Source: Ceratodon purpureus
Taxonomy: Eukaryota > Streptophyta > Bryopsida > Pseudoditrichales > Ditrichaceae
Assembly: GCA_014871385.1 (NCBI GenBank)
Contig: CM026426.1
Location: 42,241,613 to 42,305,612 of the forward strand
DNA: 64,000 bases
Direction: 5' to 3'
The notes under the pieces are model-generated. The model had not been told where the DNA came from. It worked only from the letters and a program-made list of their open reading frames with translations, and did not search any database. The translations under genes and the position numbers were made by a program. Shown piece after piece: positions 45,001 through 57,200 of the stretch. Position 1 is the stretch's first letter; every line of letters starts with the position of its first letter.

Positions 45001-45918
45001 GGGCTGCATTATAATGGGTGCTGGTCATCCCCTATGACCGTGGCGCCCATTCGCGCGCGGGGCGGAGAGAGGGAGGAGCGGCCTTTCTTCCCCCCTCTTG
45101 CCCTCGTTGCAGCCAGCAACGTCTCCGCGACGCCGCTGCTTGAGGCAAGCTTGGATGCAAGCTGCGGCACGAGGCTGCAAGAGGCAAGTGCGGGCCGATT
45201 AAAAAGCTCAGGAGGCAAGGCGGACTGAGGCAAGGCGGATTGAGGAGCTCGGGAGGCGCAGTGTATGGGCTGCAGCTGACGAGCTTCCCTGAAGCTGTCC
45301 AAGGAAGGAGGGAGTAGGGACTTGAAGGAGGAAGGAGGGAGCTGAAGGTGGAAGGGAGAGCTGAAGGAGGGAGGGAGTTGAAGTCGCGGAGGGAGCTCGG
45401 AGGTTTTGACTGAAAAATTCATGTAAGCTTTCCCGAAACTTTCTTGGTGGGGATTCTTGGGTACTAGGGATTTTGGACGTGTTGCGGATTTCATAGCTCA
45501 TGGAGCTGCTGTACTTGGTTGTCGGTACAGAGGTCCGGCTGAGCAAGGGAGGGCGGGAGAGATAGTAGTGGAGGACGAAGGGGCGCTCGGAGGCCGCGGG
45601 CAGTAATCAGGTATTTCTCCCAACTGCTTGTATGTTTCGGTTTTGTGCGCAGCAGCTGCTGAAGAAGCCATGAGCCTAGGAGTTTAAAGCGCTAAGCATA
45701 GTGTAGCAATGCGAGTCCAGATGTGTAGGTGTCTCTATTCAAAAATTTGCATGTACTATATGCAAGAAGCCAAGGTTAACGAGGGAGCTTCGGTTCTTGC
45801 TGTCAGCAAAGAGCCATAGCATATTCCTCATCTATTTTCTACTTCATTTACTTAAGAGCTAGAGAGCTTTGAGTGTGGATACAATGTGTCACTAACATTT
45901 CTATGTTGTGTCGCAGCC
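45001..45918 (+). promoter_or_regulatory. GC-rich region and probable 5' leader of the 45.9 kb gene
   Basis: A sharp rise in GC follows the T-rich spacer. Purine-rich GGAGGGAG tracts occur at 45300-45390. A donor-like CAG|GTATTT near 45611 and the acceptor TGTGTCGCAG just before ATG 45919 suggest an intron in the 5' untranslated region. The promoter is not identified. Confidence 0.35.
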
Positions 45919-47829
45919 ATGGCTGCTGACAGCAAGGACGACGGTGTCCTCACGGAGTGGGACCTCCCTTTCGACCTCAAGTCTCTACCGCGAGATGTGG
46001 CAGATCAGCTAGTGGTGCTTGCGCCCTTTCTTCTTGGTTGGAGGAGCGCAAACTAGGACATCCATTTCTTCCATCGTACACTTGGCCTCTGCAAAACCGG
46101 GATATCCTTCACCGAGCTCAGCAGTGACAAGGTATGCAAGAAATCCTTGTTCATAGAGAGATGGCCGGAACGACATGGAGGGCGCCACCACATTGCTGAC
46201 TGCACTGACAACCAGGCTATCGAGGCTTACACACTCCAGCATGCGAAGGTGTATGGAGGTGTAGGCCCTGACAACAGGACCTTTGGTACCTCCTTCCTTC
46301 GAGGCTGTCACCTGACCTTCGAGTTGGGCAAAGACGTCAACTGGGCAGAGAAGGCTGCGACCTTGCAGACGGCACGTGAGAAGGGGGTTGCCCGCAATCG
46401 GATGAAGCTCACACCCCCAGCCTTGAGAGAGCAGATCGAGGCCCTCATCGACGTGCTCGCTGGCCACATTGACGACAGACCCTCTGCTGGCAATACATCC
46501 TTGGCCATTAAGAGAGTCGGCATTCGACCTAGCCAGGGCGTCCTTGTTACGGGGAGCAGCAGCAAGGGAGGGCCTGCAGCAGAGGGAGCTCGGGATCGCA
46601 CTTGAAGCCAGCTCAGGGCGAAGGCGGCCGTGATCACTGAGGAGGAGAGCGTGCCCAAGTCTTCACTTGCTGGCAGCAAGGATGAAGACCGACCCAGCAC
46701 GGATCCGAAGGCGAAGCTGGACCAGGCCAGGGCCAAGAAGGCAAGAGCTCGAGCCGACCTTACGAAGAAGGAGGCTTAGAGGGAGTTATTTCTTGGAAAT
46801 ATCAAGAACTAGAAGACCTATTTAAAGGAGAAGGAAGATGAGGAGGGCCGGTTCTATGAGGAGATTGCTGCCCACCGTGCTGCCAGCAAGCTAGCCGGGG
46901 CCGCTGGCAACACGGCAGAGAAGAAGCGATTGGATGCTCTGGCCTGTCTCGGTGGTGATCAGATGGCCAATGCGAGCAAGGCTGCCAAAGAAGCCCAGCT
47001 TCGCATTGACAACAAGGAGAAGCAGCTGGAGGCATTGATGGGGGACATAGAGAGGTGCAAGGCCGAGGTTGGTGTTCTTAGCGTGGAGATCATGACCCTG
47101 GAGCTGGCAGCGGCATTCATTCACCCGAAGAGTGTGCTCCCACACCTGCCATCCGAGTTTCGAGCCCTCCCCATTCAGGTTTCCGACCCTTGTCCCTTCT
47201 GTGCACGGTACTTTGTTGACGCCGCTTGTGTACCCTTGGACTGCAGCTGCTTGGCACACCCACATTGCATGTTTGAGGTTGTCTTCTCCCTTGACGCCAA
47301 GTGTAGCCGTTGCTGCCGCTCCTTGAGTGGGGGGTGGCTTGGGCAATGGGGATTTCCACTGCATGAGTCAGCTCAAGCGGAGCTCCAGCACCTCCAGGAG
47401 GTTCTCCAGTCCAGGGTGGGAGCAGCAGACCTCCAGAGCCCCGTAGCTAGCAGCAAGAGGGCCGCTGAGCGCTCTTCTCCTCCTTTGGGGGAGGAAAACC
47501 AAGCGAAGAAGAAGGCTCGCTTTGAGTACAATTTGGAGGCTTCGGATCTGCTTGTCATCGCCAAGACCTCCGCTTAGCCCATGGTATCCGCGACCTTGCT
47601 GCCAGCAGACGGAGTTGATGGCGATGGTGTTGCCAGCACCCTGAAGTCAGATGACTTGAGCTTCCAGCGGGGGACACAAGCCCCTCCACGCCAGGAGGCC
47701 AAGGACACACCCTCTCATGGTAGTGAAGTCAGCTCCAGTACCACCGAGTCCGCGGGGACATCTCAAGACCTGGCTGCGGCTGCCCTGGAGAAGCTAGTTG
47801 ATGCCATCGCGAGCTCGGCTTCGGGTTAG
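45919..47829 (+). pseudogene. coiled-coil plus RING-like protein, one frame with five internal stops
   Basis: ATG 45919 (GCAGCCATGG) opens a single frame that can be read for 637 codons to TAG 47827-47829. It is interrupted only by TAG 46054, TGA 46603, TAG 46777, TAG 46810 and TAG 47575, with no frameshift. Charged coiled-coil sequence lies on either side of 46.9 kb (AHRAASKLAGAAGN, EAQLRIDNKEKQLEALM). A RING-like cluster at about 47190-47320 follows: CPFCARYF, CSCLAHPHC and CSRCCRS. The core differs from a true RING in having Cys for the first His. The overall order (coiled coil, then finger) matches the genes at 7.1-8.4 and 61.0-63.5 kb. CTGGCAGCA-type words occur within the coding sequence, as Ala/Gly/Ser-Ser codons. 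It follows the transposase-like gene on the same strand. Confidence 0.65.
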
Positions 47830-48440
47830 AGTCTATGTTTTTTTTGGTTGATAGTGCCATAGCGGATTAGTATTAGCGGCATTTACTTTGTGCCACGTTG
47901 CATTTGCATTTGCTGCCCTGACTTTCGACTCCATGTTCGCAGCTGCGGTGCCAGCAAATAGTTGTTGGCAGCAGTGTGTAAGTAGTTCCGATAGGGGGGT
48001 GGGGTTGGGGTCAGACTTTCAAAAAACCGAACCTCATTTTTTTTGGACACTTATGATGAATGTTATCCTCTTTTATTTCTATCTTGTACATGTGGCTGCC
48101 ACATTGGTCGTGATGGTATGGAAGTCGCCTTGGTCGTGAACCCTAATGTGTGCTGACAGCAACATGTTTTAGAAGAAGACTTTCATTCATCAAGGGGGAA
48201 GGTTACATGATTGACCATATATTTAACCATACATGATGTGTCAAGCACAAAGCATAGCCCCTTACAAGTGTAAAGAATCATTCTGGCATTGGTTTAGTGA
48301 AACATGGAGTCATCTCAAATACTGTAGGCAGACTTGTGAAGACCCTAATAGATCATCTTAATGCCGTGGTGAAAACTTTGTTGTCCTACACCTCCACTAT
48401 CTTGATGGTTTTGGGAACCGCCACCTCACCAAGAAGTACA
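47830..48440. other. spacer between convergent genes
   Basis: No gene is seen. It is moderately T-rich and contains three TGC(C/T)(A/G)GCA-like words near 47950, 47967 and 48145. Confidence 0.5.
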
Positions 48441-48468
48441 CGCCTCTCATTACGTATGTTGATCTACA

Positions 48469-49668
48469 TCAATGCTTCCAACAAAATGCGTTAGTACAAT
48501 TATGCTGGCACCAAGTAGCAGCACCTTGCGTATCTAAAACCAATGGAGTGATGTTGCTTACATGTACCTTTTTTTCACGTGAACCGTCTGCTTCCACCAG
48601 AACCATGTTGTACTCTTTGGGATCATCGTCTCCGAGCGTCATTGCAATTTCATGGCGCAAGTAGGATACAGGCCAGTCCTTGCCCACTTCAAATGCTGGC
48701 ATTGGTCTCCCTCTAAATGTATAGCAGACTTCTACCATCTCCACCTCTGGTAGATGGTCAATCGCATCCCATCTGTTGTTGGCAGCACCCCTAAACCTTG
48801 TATACTGGAACCTCGCAAACAAGTGTTTGCCTGCCCACATGGTACCGGAAGACAACGCTGGACCTATTCACAACGCAATTGGTAACATCCTGGCCAATGT
48901 GAAACTTCTCAGCCCATCCAGGATTCATCAGACTACTTAGGAGTGCCTCCGACGGAGAGTGTAGAACGAAGAGTGTAGGAGTCCGCCGAATGCTGTCACA
49001 TGCGACCGCAAACAAGTCCACCATAACGTGGACACGCATAAACCATTGCTCATGGGCAAAACTACTGCCAGTGGACGCTTTCATCGCATTCGAAAAATCT
49101 GCTGTCAGCTTCGTCCTGAAGGCTTCGGAGGTGTGCATGTCTGGCAAAGGCCACTCCACGTCGTTGAAACCAGGGAGCGGGATTGGTTCTATCCTCCCGT
49201 ACAACGTGGGCTCTACCGGGGAAAATATACGCCACCAAGGAAGAATGTACCCGTGTCCAACAAGTCTGTATGGCTTCGACCATTCCGCGTCGCCTCCCCA
49301 ATCTCTGCATGGAGCACAAGAATGGGACTGATGATAGACGTGGTGTGCACCCAATCATCAAAGTGCGAGGAGTATAGGTAGTTTGTCGTGCATTGCCTAC
49401 TTGCTGCCACAGCGGGATCCAAGCTTAATTGGCGAGGCTGATACGCATGCCGCACAAGCACCTTATCCAGGTTGCTTGCTCCACGCACACCAGGTGTCCA
49501 TGAGAAATCCACGATCTGAGCCTTGAAGGCCCCTCGAAAATTATCTCCACCATGCCGCCTTGCCTCTCTAACCCAGGGCCCTTCCGACTTTGGTTGGAGC
49601 AGAACCCACGAATCCCGGTCCAGCCTCATTGGGATCCAATTGCCATGGACATCTTGATCGTTGTGCAA
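48469..49668 (-). pseudogene. unrecognised gene in three frame segments
   Basis: Minus-strand coding-like segments 49668 to about 49300 (DNFRGAFKAQIVDFSWTPGV, SSHFDDWVHT), then 49354-48791 in another frame (WSKPYRLVGHGYILPWWRIF, GFNDVEWPLPD), then 48855-48469 (AANNRWDAIDHLPEVEMVEV, YFRG-like end). They overlap and read as one protein with two frame changes, which could be short introns or indels. No domain is recognised. It shares the CTGGCAGCA-type words of this module and converges on the coiled-coil/RING-like gene. Confidence 0.45.
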
Positions 49669-49849
49669 AATTACGCTCTAAACTATCGATTTTGGCCATC
49701 TAGCCATGCATCCCTAAACCCCAAGGTATTGGGAGACACAGATATGAACTATAACATCTCCCTTTCGTACCAACCAAGGTCAGGGAACATGCTGCCAGCA
49801 CAGCGAAAATCAAATTTGCATAGTTTGAGCACTTGAGGAGAGCAAAATC

Positions 49850-50880
49850 CAGAGTTCGTAATCAGAGATGAAGTTTGAGGAATTCATGCCTAGTCACAAC
49901 GTTGCCCCCAGGAGGCAGAAAAGCTTGGATCATGTCAAGACAGGGAATTGATCATATTGAAAAAAAAAGTTACCTAGTTTTGTAGCTCGCTGGCAGCAAA
50001 CGGCACATTGAGTTGACAGCGAAGAAAGCCGCACTTCCACCTTGATTCAGCAAGTAACTACTCAAGCACAATTCGCTACATGAACAACACCCACAACCCC
50101 AAATCACCTGGTCAACTCCCAGCAAGTGCCAACTCGTGCTGCCGGCACCGAATTTCCACAATCACGTGTTTCTCCCTTCGCACTAATCCACACCCACTCT
50201 CCCAAATCAGCTGGAATCCTCTCAGCCCCAACTCCCGCTGGCTGCAACCAATTTCCCAACTCCGTCGCTTCTCCAGTAGCGCCGAACACCTGCTGGCTGC
50301 ACTCACTCTCCCTAGTAATTTCAAAAACTTCGGCACTCACTCATCGTCGGTGGAGGAGGTAGGTGGGCGGACTCATAATTTCCTCGTTCAAAGTGCTGGC
50401 AGAAAGTTTGCTGACGTGAGCAGTCGGCTCGGGATCCGGTCCTTGCTCCGCCAGTTCGCTGTCAGCCCGACACTGTAGATGAGCCGTCTACATGCCTCGG
50501 TCGGAGGTCATTGGTTCGAGCCCCCGTGGCGGTTGCTGGCACCACGGTGGCACAGCCATTGCCATGTCAAAAAGTACGCGGGCAGCGCCTGTTTTTTTCT
50601 CTCACGTGCTGCTTACACGGCCTTTTCTTGACTTCTTTTTGCACGTAATGTACGTTTCAGAGTCCATCAGCTCAGATGTGGTTTCTCCCATTCATCAGGG
50701 AGCCTCGACTCGCCTTTGGATCTGGGCCCTCCGATATATGGAGGTTGTCGTCCCACGCACTCACATTCGGAATCATCCACTTCCGGTTCCTCCCAACCTA
50801 CAAGACAAGGCATAACTACACCTTGAGTGGTCGCTGAAGAGTCAATTCGGAATATCTACCCGATCCTAACGAGCGACTCG
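49850..50880. other. spacer with module-typical words
   Basis: Overlapping frames on both strands (50080-50480) look like composition effects rather than genes. GCTGGCAGCA/TGCTGCCGGCA-type words recur at 49988, 50135, 50392 and 50528. No supported gene. Confidence 0.45.
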
Positions 50881-51181
50881 ATGGACACCCCCCAAAGAGC
50901 AGAATCGCAATGGAACCCCTCAAAACCCTGTTTCTCATTGATGATAATTTACTTGAGAACGAAGTGTCAACGCCAAAACCTCTGAGCGAGTACAGAACGC
51001 CGGATCACCCACTGTACAAGGACAACACGAAGTTCAACGAAAGGAGGTACGCACTATATCCATCCAAGTTAAGGATGGAGTACTACCTGCAGATCCACGA
51101 CACTTTCTGCAAACACAAGGCGGCGTTGTATCAGCTCTATGGTGGAACGAAGTCCCTAATGGCCGCCGCAGTAAGTGTTTC

Positions 51182-51280
51182 CACACTTTAGCTCCAGTCG
51201 AGTTAAATCGTTCTACTGTTTTGATCCTATGGACCATGTATGCATACACTTCCACACTTTAGCTCGAGTCCACCTAAACC
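51182..51280. repeat. two degenerate palindromes in intron 1
   Basis: CACACTTTAGCTCCAGTCGA (about 51182) and CACACTTTAGCTCGAGTCCA (about 51253), each with a decayed right arm. They sit within the 51171-51309 intron. Confidence 0.7.
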
Positions 51281-52346
51281 TTATTTACCTTGCCTTCGTT
51301 TTTTTTCAGATGCTCTCGATCTCGGCTTTTTTCGTCGCGGATGATAGTGACTCGTCTCATATGATCGAAGCACAGTCACTTGGTTTGACTCTGGACCCAA
51401 CCGATTTTAGTGTCGACGCATATTATGTCGATAAGGAACGCTTTCCGGAATATGGCAGAGCTGTGCGGAAAGGGAAAGGCAGAGCTCTGGAGGAGGGTGA
51501 CGATGAAGAACTGGAGGGCGATGCCCCTACCGAAGAACAAACCCCCTCCTCCAAGGCTGCAGACATCAGCAATAAGGGCAATGCTCTCCCTTCAGATCCG
51601 GTGAGTCAGAGAGCATCTGAAGGTGGAGTGGGGAGAAGACTCGATTTTCCTGAGGTTGACATTACGCGTACGGACGATGAGAGACCGGGTTCTGCACCGG
51701 AGTTGGGATCAAGAAGTGGGAGAAAGACTAGCGGTGCGCGAAGTACTGGGAAACAAGCACAGAAGAAAAAGAGGGTCAATCCTCCAGCTCGGCAAGCCTC
51801 CCCGTTGGGAAGAGCCGCTCTCTCTCCGGAAATTCAAGCTCTTCTCGCAGAACTGCAGGCATCCAGGGATAGGGAAAAATCTTTAATAGATAGGATGGAG
51901 AAGCAGAGCATGGATATAGACAGGACCGTGCAGGCGGCACTGCAGGGTGCTCTGCAAGGCGTTGGTAATGCTGCCTTTTTTCCGAATGCGGGTCCAGTTC
52001 TGCCCAACGTCCAGCCGATAGGTAGCGCCCCACCTACTCCGCGAGTACTTGAGATTTTGGACTCCCCTACTGGTGCTGCAAAAGTGCCAGAGTCGGATCC
52101 GAGTCCCGCATGAGTGCCAGAGCCAAGCCATCATTGCACCGACCAGGTCATGCGTGACCCTAGTCCGAGCCCACCCCGTTCTCCCTCCCACAAACAGACT
52201 CAGGGAGATGCTCCCGAGACATCTTCAGGTCCCTCCCAAACTTAGATTTTTTGAACTCGAAATTTTGTAGATGAGGTGTTAATACCGGAGTAGTTCACTG
52301 AAATGTGCTATTTGTACCAAAGCGGCTGTAATTAATACAAATGGGC

Positions 52347-52372
52347 TCTTTAGCTCGACTCGAGCTAAACTG
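52347..52372. repeat. single palindrome
   Basis: TTTAGCTCGA and TCGAGCTAAA around a central C, between the exons of the HAD-domain gene. Confidence 0.85.
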
Positions 52373-53777
52373 TTCAACTTTTTTACCAATCCCTTCTATG
52401 TGAGCTTCATTGATCACTCTCTGATGATTCTATAGTTCTCTTGCAATGCCCAGGTCAGGAAGTACATGAGGAAGTGGACGATCTTCCGATGATGGATGAT
52501 GTTGTCATGGCCAAAACTGCGGATGTGCCTGTACGCACAAATATGGATTTAGATGTCACGGCCCAGTGTGCTCTTACCTTGCCAACATGCGTAGAGGTCA
52601 TTCCTGACGATCAACCTCAGGATTCATTAGAGTCGATGGGTCCTGTGGAGGATCGGGATATTGTAGAAGGACAAGCCGAGGATGTTCAGGTATTTCATCC
52701 ATCATTATATCTCGTTGCACTGTTTTCTTGGGTACTGACTTGCCCTGCAACTGTCCTCATTGTATCATTCGTATAACTCCGTCCTTGTATATTATAGTAA
52801 TGTCCATTTGTCAGCAGTATTTCCTCTCCTGGTGCGCAAGGCATCTGGATGTGACGTAAGTTCTAGTGAAGAATTGAGTCTTGTCCCGACGCGACCTCAG
52901 AGTGGTTGGTTGAACGTTGTCCTCGACCTCAATGGAATACTCTACTCCAGTACTCCTAATTGGCCTGGATAATCATTCGTTAGCCATGACCTTAACATCC
53001 ACTCTGCGTCCAAGCCAGCAGCCGTCGGCCCCAAGCTTGTTTGTGTCAGGCCCAGTTGTGCTGATTTCCTTTGTCGGTTGTCAACGTTTGCAACCATAAC
53101 CGTCTGGAGTTCAATGAAGACTTCAACGACAAAAATGATCTGCGACTATCTGTTCCGTCTGATTCGTCTAGTCTATCCGCTCAGAATTCTAGGTCAAGAG
53201 GAAGTTAGAAAGTTCCTAAGGGCGTAGATTTTCGAGGTCGTCCGGTATTTATGAAGGAACCCGGCACTCAGAAGGACATCTTCCTTAAGCCGATGTGTGA
53301 TGGTCTCTTTCGTAAATTTGGTGGCCTATATTCCGAAGCCAACACCATTTTTATCGACGACAGTCCGATCAAGCACTATCAGAATAATTCTCACAATGTC
53401 CTCTTATTCTCCACTTGGAACAACCAAAACCCCAATGCCGCAGATGATCGTTTTTTGTTGACGAAATTTTTGCCATATCTTGTAGATCTACACCACTTTG
53501 TGGGAACAATCGCTAGATTCAGGGCCGAGCGTCCGATCGGAAAGAAAATGTATTATGATGACCGTTCTACCTGTGAACAGGGTTGCTCATGGGACATAAG
53601 GACCGGTCCGTCCGTCCGTCCGTTCGGGGTCAGGGGAGGTCCGTTTGACCGAGACTTACGGTTGACCACCCAAATGGTGAAATGAGAGTTACCTTGGCCA
53701 CCTAGGATGCCACGCGTCTGACATGTCACCAAATATTCCACATATACAGTTGACTCGGGGGATGACGTGGCTAAGAG

Positions 53778-53922
53778 GAAGGGCGCCAACGCCTTGAGGG
53801 AGGGGGGCGCGAGCGGCTGAGAGGGGGGCGCGTGCGTCTTGTGAAGGGGGGCGCGAGCGCCTGCGATGGCAGGGGGGGGCGCGAGCAAGGGGTTTAGGGT
53901 GGCAACGCGAGCGCGAGCGGGG
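53778..53922. repeat. GC-rich cluster 1 (GGGGGGCGCGAGC units)
   Basis: Six or more degenerate units with G tracts followed by CGCGAGC or GCGTGC. It lies 3' of the hAT transposase gene. Confidence 0.85.
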
Positions 53923-53929
53923 AACAAAA

Positions 53930-54203
53930 ATCAAGCATTGAAGGAAATTAAGACATGAGTGAAGTTTTCATAGTGACATAAATGAGAGAAGTTTCAATTC
54001 ATGTCGAAACAAAATTACATTCAATAGCCTTAGCTAATGTTTTATGGACATTGACTAAGGTTAACATATAAGTATCTACGTATAAAATTTAGATATATAT
54101 ATATATATATTATATTTTTTTGTGATTTTTTAAAATTATTTTGGAGTCATATATATTATACTTTCTCTATATAACTTCTATATGTAATATGCTGAAAGAT
54201 GTA
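53930..54203. other. AT-rich spacer downstream of the hAT gene
   Basis: No gene is seen. It contains a short TATATA run near 54093. Confidence 0.6.
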
Positions 54204-57200
54204 TTACTTTTTTTTATTTTTTTTGGCGGTGCGCCGCTCTGGATTCCTTCGAGTACCGGGCATACCCAATGGTACTCTTACAACAATGTCTTCATCATCA
54301 GGTGCTTCTTCATGGCTATCTTCCGATGAATAATATCCTTCTGAGGATTTCGAGCCCTCGTCATTTCCATTTCCCCCCTGATTAAGCACATACTCCTCCA
54401 CCGTGGAATGAATGTTGCGCAATTCGTGGTCAATTGTACCATCCACCACCGTGGTCACAATTCTTTTGGCCTTCCGTCTTCTGGTCTTATCGTTGATTCC
54501 GTCCACATTCATTACGGGTAATCTACGTTTACCCACAGCCACAGGTAAAGACGGGGTAGTCCCAACAGTATATCCTGAAAAAAAAGGGCGAACGTTTGTT
54601 GGACCTTTCCGTGACCGTATTACTCCACGACGCGTCGTAGAAGGTCTAGCTGGTAGACCTCGTCCAGAAGAAGTGAGCGGAACGCTTATATTCGGTGTTG
54701 GAGTTAATGAACCATGCCCAGTAGAAGTGCTTGAACGAGGTGGGGGAGGTCTACCCAACCCTGCAAGTACTGCTCCGATTGAAGGTGTACTCTGGAGCAG
54801 GGGTGTTTGAAACAATCGGCCAATAGGAATTTCATCTTCTTGTCCATTTCTGACTGTCTCTGATTGTTCATTTCTTGGAGGGCTTTCATCCAAACCTCCG
54901 GACCTGATTGTTTCCTCAACATTTACTGGCAGAGTGCCTGGGAGTTGCTCAACTTCTTCTCCTCCCTCAACGTCTTGTGGAATTGGAATTTGCTCTCCCA
55001 TGTTGTTACCCCCTCCTTCATTGTCATTGTTCGAAACGCTACGAACGGGGTGAATGTCATCATTATCGCCACCATCGTCGCTTTGATGCTGAGTCATTTC
55101 GACTTCAAATTCATCGTCAATATCATCGTCTGCCCGATCGTATGCGACCTCGCCTCTAGTTTGTAATTCATTGACAACGTGGTGAGGCGAAGTAGCTGCC
55201 TCTTCATCAAATCCTGCCCAGTCAAAAACTCCATTCGGCTGTTTAACGGGTTCAGTGCGTGCCATGTCACCACCAGCATTGTCCACGGGTAACTCCTGAT
55301 ACTCATCATCCATAGTAGCAGGAGTATAATGAACTCCACCGTCGTCACCATTGCCTTCATTATCTTCAACTCCATCGTGGAATCCTTCATCTCCATCATC
55401 ATCACAAACTTCTTCATCGTACATGGCTCGAACTTCTTCATCCGAGTTTTTGGAGAACAATTGGTACTCGTTCCAAAGAACAGGATCCGCTCCACGTCGT
55501 TCTCGAAGGAGCTTACTGTTGGTGTAAATGTACACCAAGTCCTCTGCCTTCTTCACGGCCAATCGGTTGCAAACCTTACTGTGAACAAAGGAATACATGC
55601 TCCAATTTCGCTCACATGATGATGCCAAGCATGTTAACGAAAGGATGCGCTTTGCTATCAAGGGCAACGCATCGCCCCCAACCCGCTGCCACCATTGATG
55701 AGGTAGCATCTTAGTCTGTCGAATGTTTGGGGCCTCCAAAGGGCTGAATGGACCGGTGCGTTCCTCAAACTGTGTTAGCTCGAACATCACAGTATCATGG
55801 TATAGTTTAAGGGACTCACTCAAATGAATTAGCACTTGCAAGAGTGCACGCTTCGCAGCACCGTTAATCAATAGCTCGTGGCTCTCCGGGAAAATGTAGG
55901 AATTCAAAATGGCACCTGCGTAATGGAGATCTGCCAAAATCATCTTCCATCTCTTCGTAAAATATTTCTCAAAGCGCCCTGCTATAGCGGGGTCTAGGAA
56001 AAAAGGGTCACCCCGTAGACGGAACACATGCTTCTTCAAATTATTCATGGCCAACCATGCCCTCCCCATTGCCGGTGTTTGTCCATCAAAGGTCTTCAAG
56101 GTCACAACAGCCGGCTTCATAACATGCACAAGATCCTCACAACGTAACCAAAATGTCTCATCGGGAATGGTACTCCGTACTTGACATGCTAAGGCGTGAG
56201 CACGATACCCGTTTGACCGATTGAATAAAGTACCCACATATTCGTCCCATTTCGGATTGGCTACCACCTGGATTAGTGCCTCCCTCAGTTCAAGCAATCG
56301 AACAATCATCAAGTACTGGCATCCAAATCTTGTCTCCGCTAGTAACAACAAAGACAACTTTGGGCTGAATTGGCGAAACAAAGCCATGGTGACATGACGG
56401 CGACGTATAAAATTCGGTATGCGTTTTGCCAAGACAATCAGCTCTTTGAAGGTTGCTTCCTTCTCCCAATCTTCTAGTAAGAGGTCCATGATGTGAGCTG
56501 CACAACCTTGCTTGTAAATGTGTGGATAAGCTTCTACCACCTGGTCCATGGCTCCCAACATCGCACTAGCATTGTCAGAGCAAATCTGTACCACATTCTG
56601 CGGTCCAACCTCTTTGGTGTACTCTTTCAATTTCCCAGCTATGTATGCTTTTGATTTCTTGTATCCCGTTGTATCAATGGAACCCAGGAATATATCTCCT
56701 ACTGGACACACAAGCATGACATTCATCAACGGCCGACGAACAACGTTGTCCCATCCATCCGAGCAAATAGTTGCCCTGTACAAGCTAATACACTGCTTCG
56801 TTTTCTCCTCTATTTTCATCTTGAGAAGCTACTTTGTTGGCTGGATGTGCTTGGTTTGCATTGCGTTGTACGCTGGTGGACGGTAGACAAAACCTGCTTT
56901 CGAGGTTGCCTCCACAGCTGCGATGAAAGATTGATGTTTAACCACATTGAAAGGCACATTCGCTTCGTAAAAAAAGGACGCCCATTTCTCATCCAATTCA
57001 TTGCGCTTTCCAATCTGATAGGCCTCTGTAAAACTTTGTTGCCGCATAGATCTTGGTGTACATGAATTGCCTTTGCTTAGAGGCGGAGTTGACTGAGACG
57101 GTTCAACTTGAGAATTCCTCTCCTCTTAAACCTCCTCCGTTCTTTGAGGCACTTCCGTAGATTGCTCAGTAGGCATAGATTGGCTAGAACATGGTGCCAA

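Larger units (their letters stand above)
50910..53685 (+). pseudogene. spliced gene ending in an FCP1/NIF-like HAD domain
   Basis: Exon 1 (50910-51170, ATG start, KTLFLIDDNLLENEV) joins exon 2 at 51310 through a GTAAGT...TTTTTTCAG intron in phase. Exon 2 encodes an acidic, Ser/Pro-rich stretch with a short coiled coil (LLAELQASRDREKSLIDRM), stops at TGA 52111-52113 and stays open beyond it. Another exon, about 52450-52689, ends at CAG|GTATTT. From about 52840 an HAD phosphatase-like core appears: LNVVLDLNGILYSS (motif I, with Asn in place of the second Asp), VCVRPSCADFLCRL and TVWSSMK. After a frame change and TAG 53206 it continues with TIFIDDSPIKHYQNN and FLPYLVDLHHF. FCP1/NIF domains dephosphorylate proteins such as the RNA polymerase II tail; loss of the motif I Asp suggests no activity. 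A TAA (52970-52972) also interrupts the core. Palindromes in its introns link it to the 13-17 and 36-38 kb relics. Confidence 0.6.

Noticed and set aside
50485-50540. GGTTCGAGCCC box, as in a tRNA T-arm or polymerase III B box
   Set aside because: The flanking bases do not form a 5 bp T stem, no A box or cloverleaf is found upstream, and the match can arise by chance.
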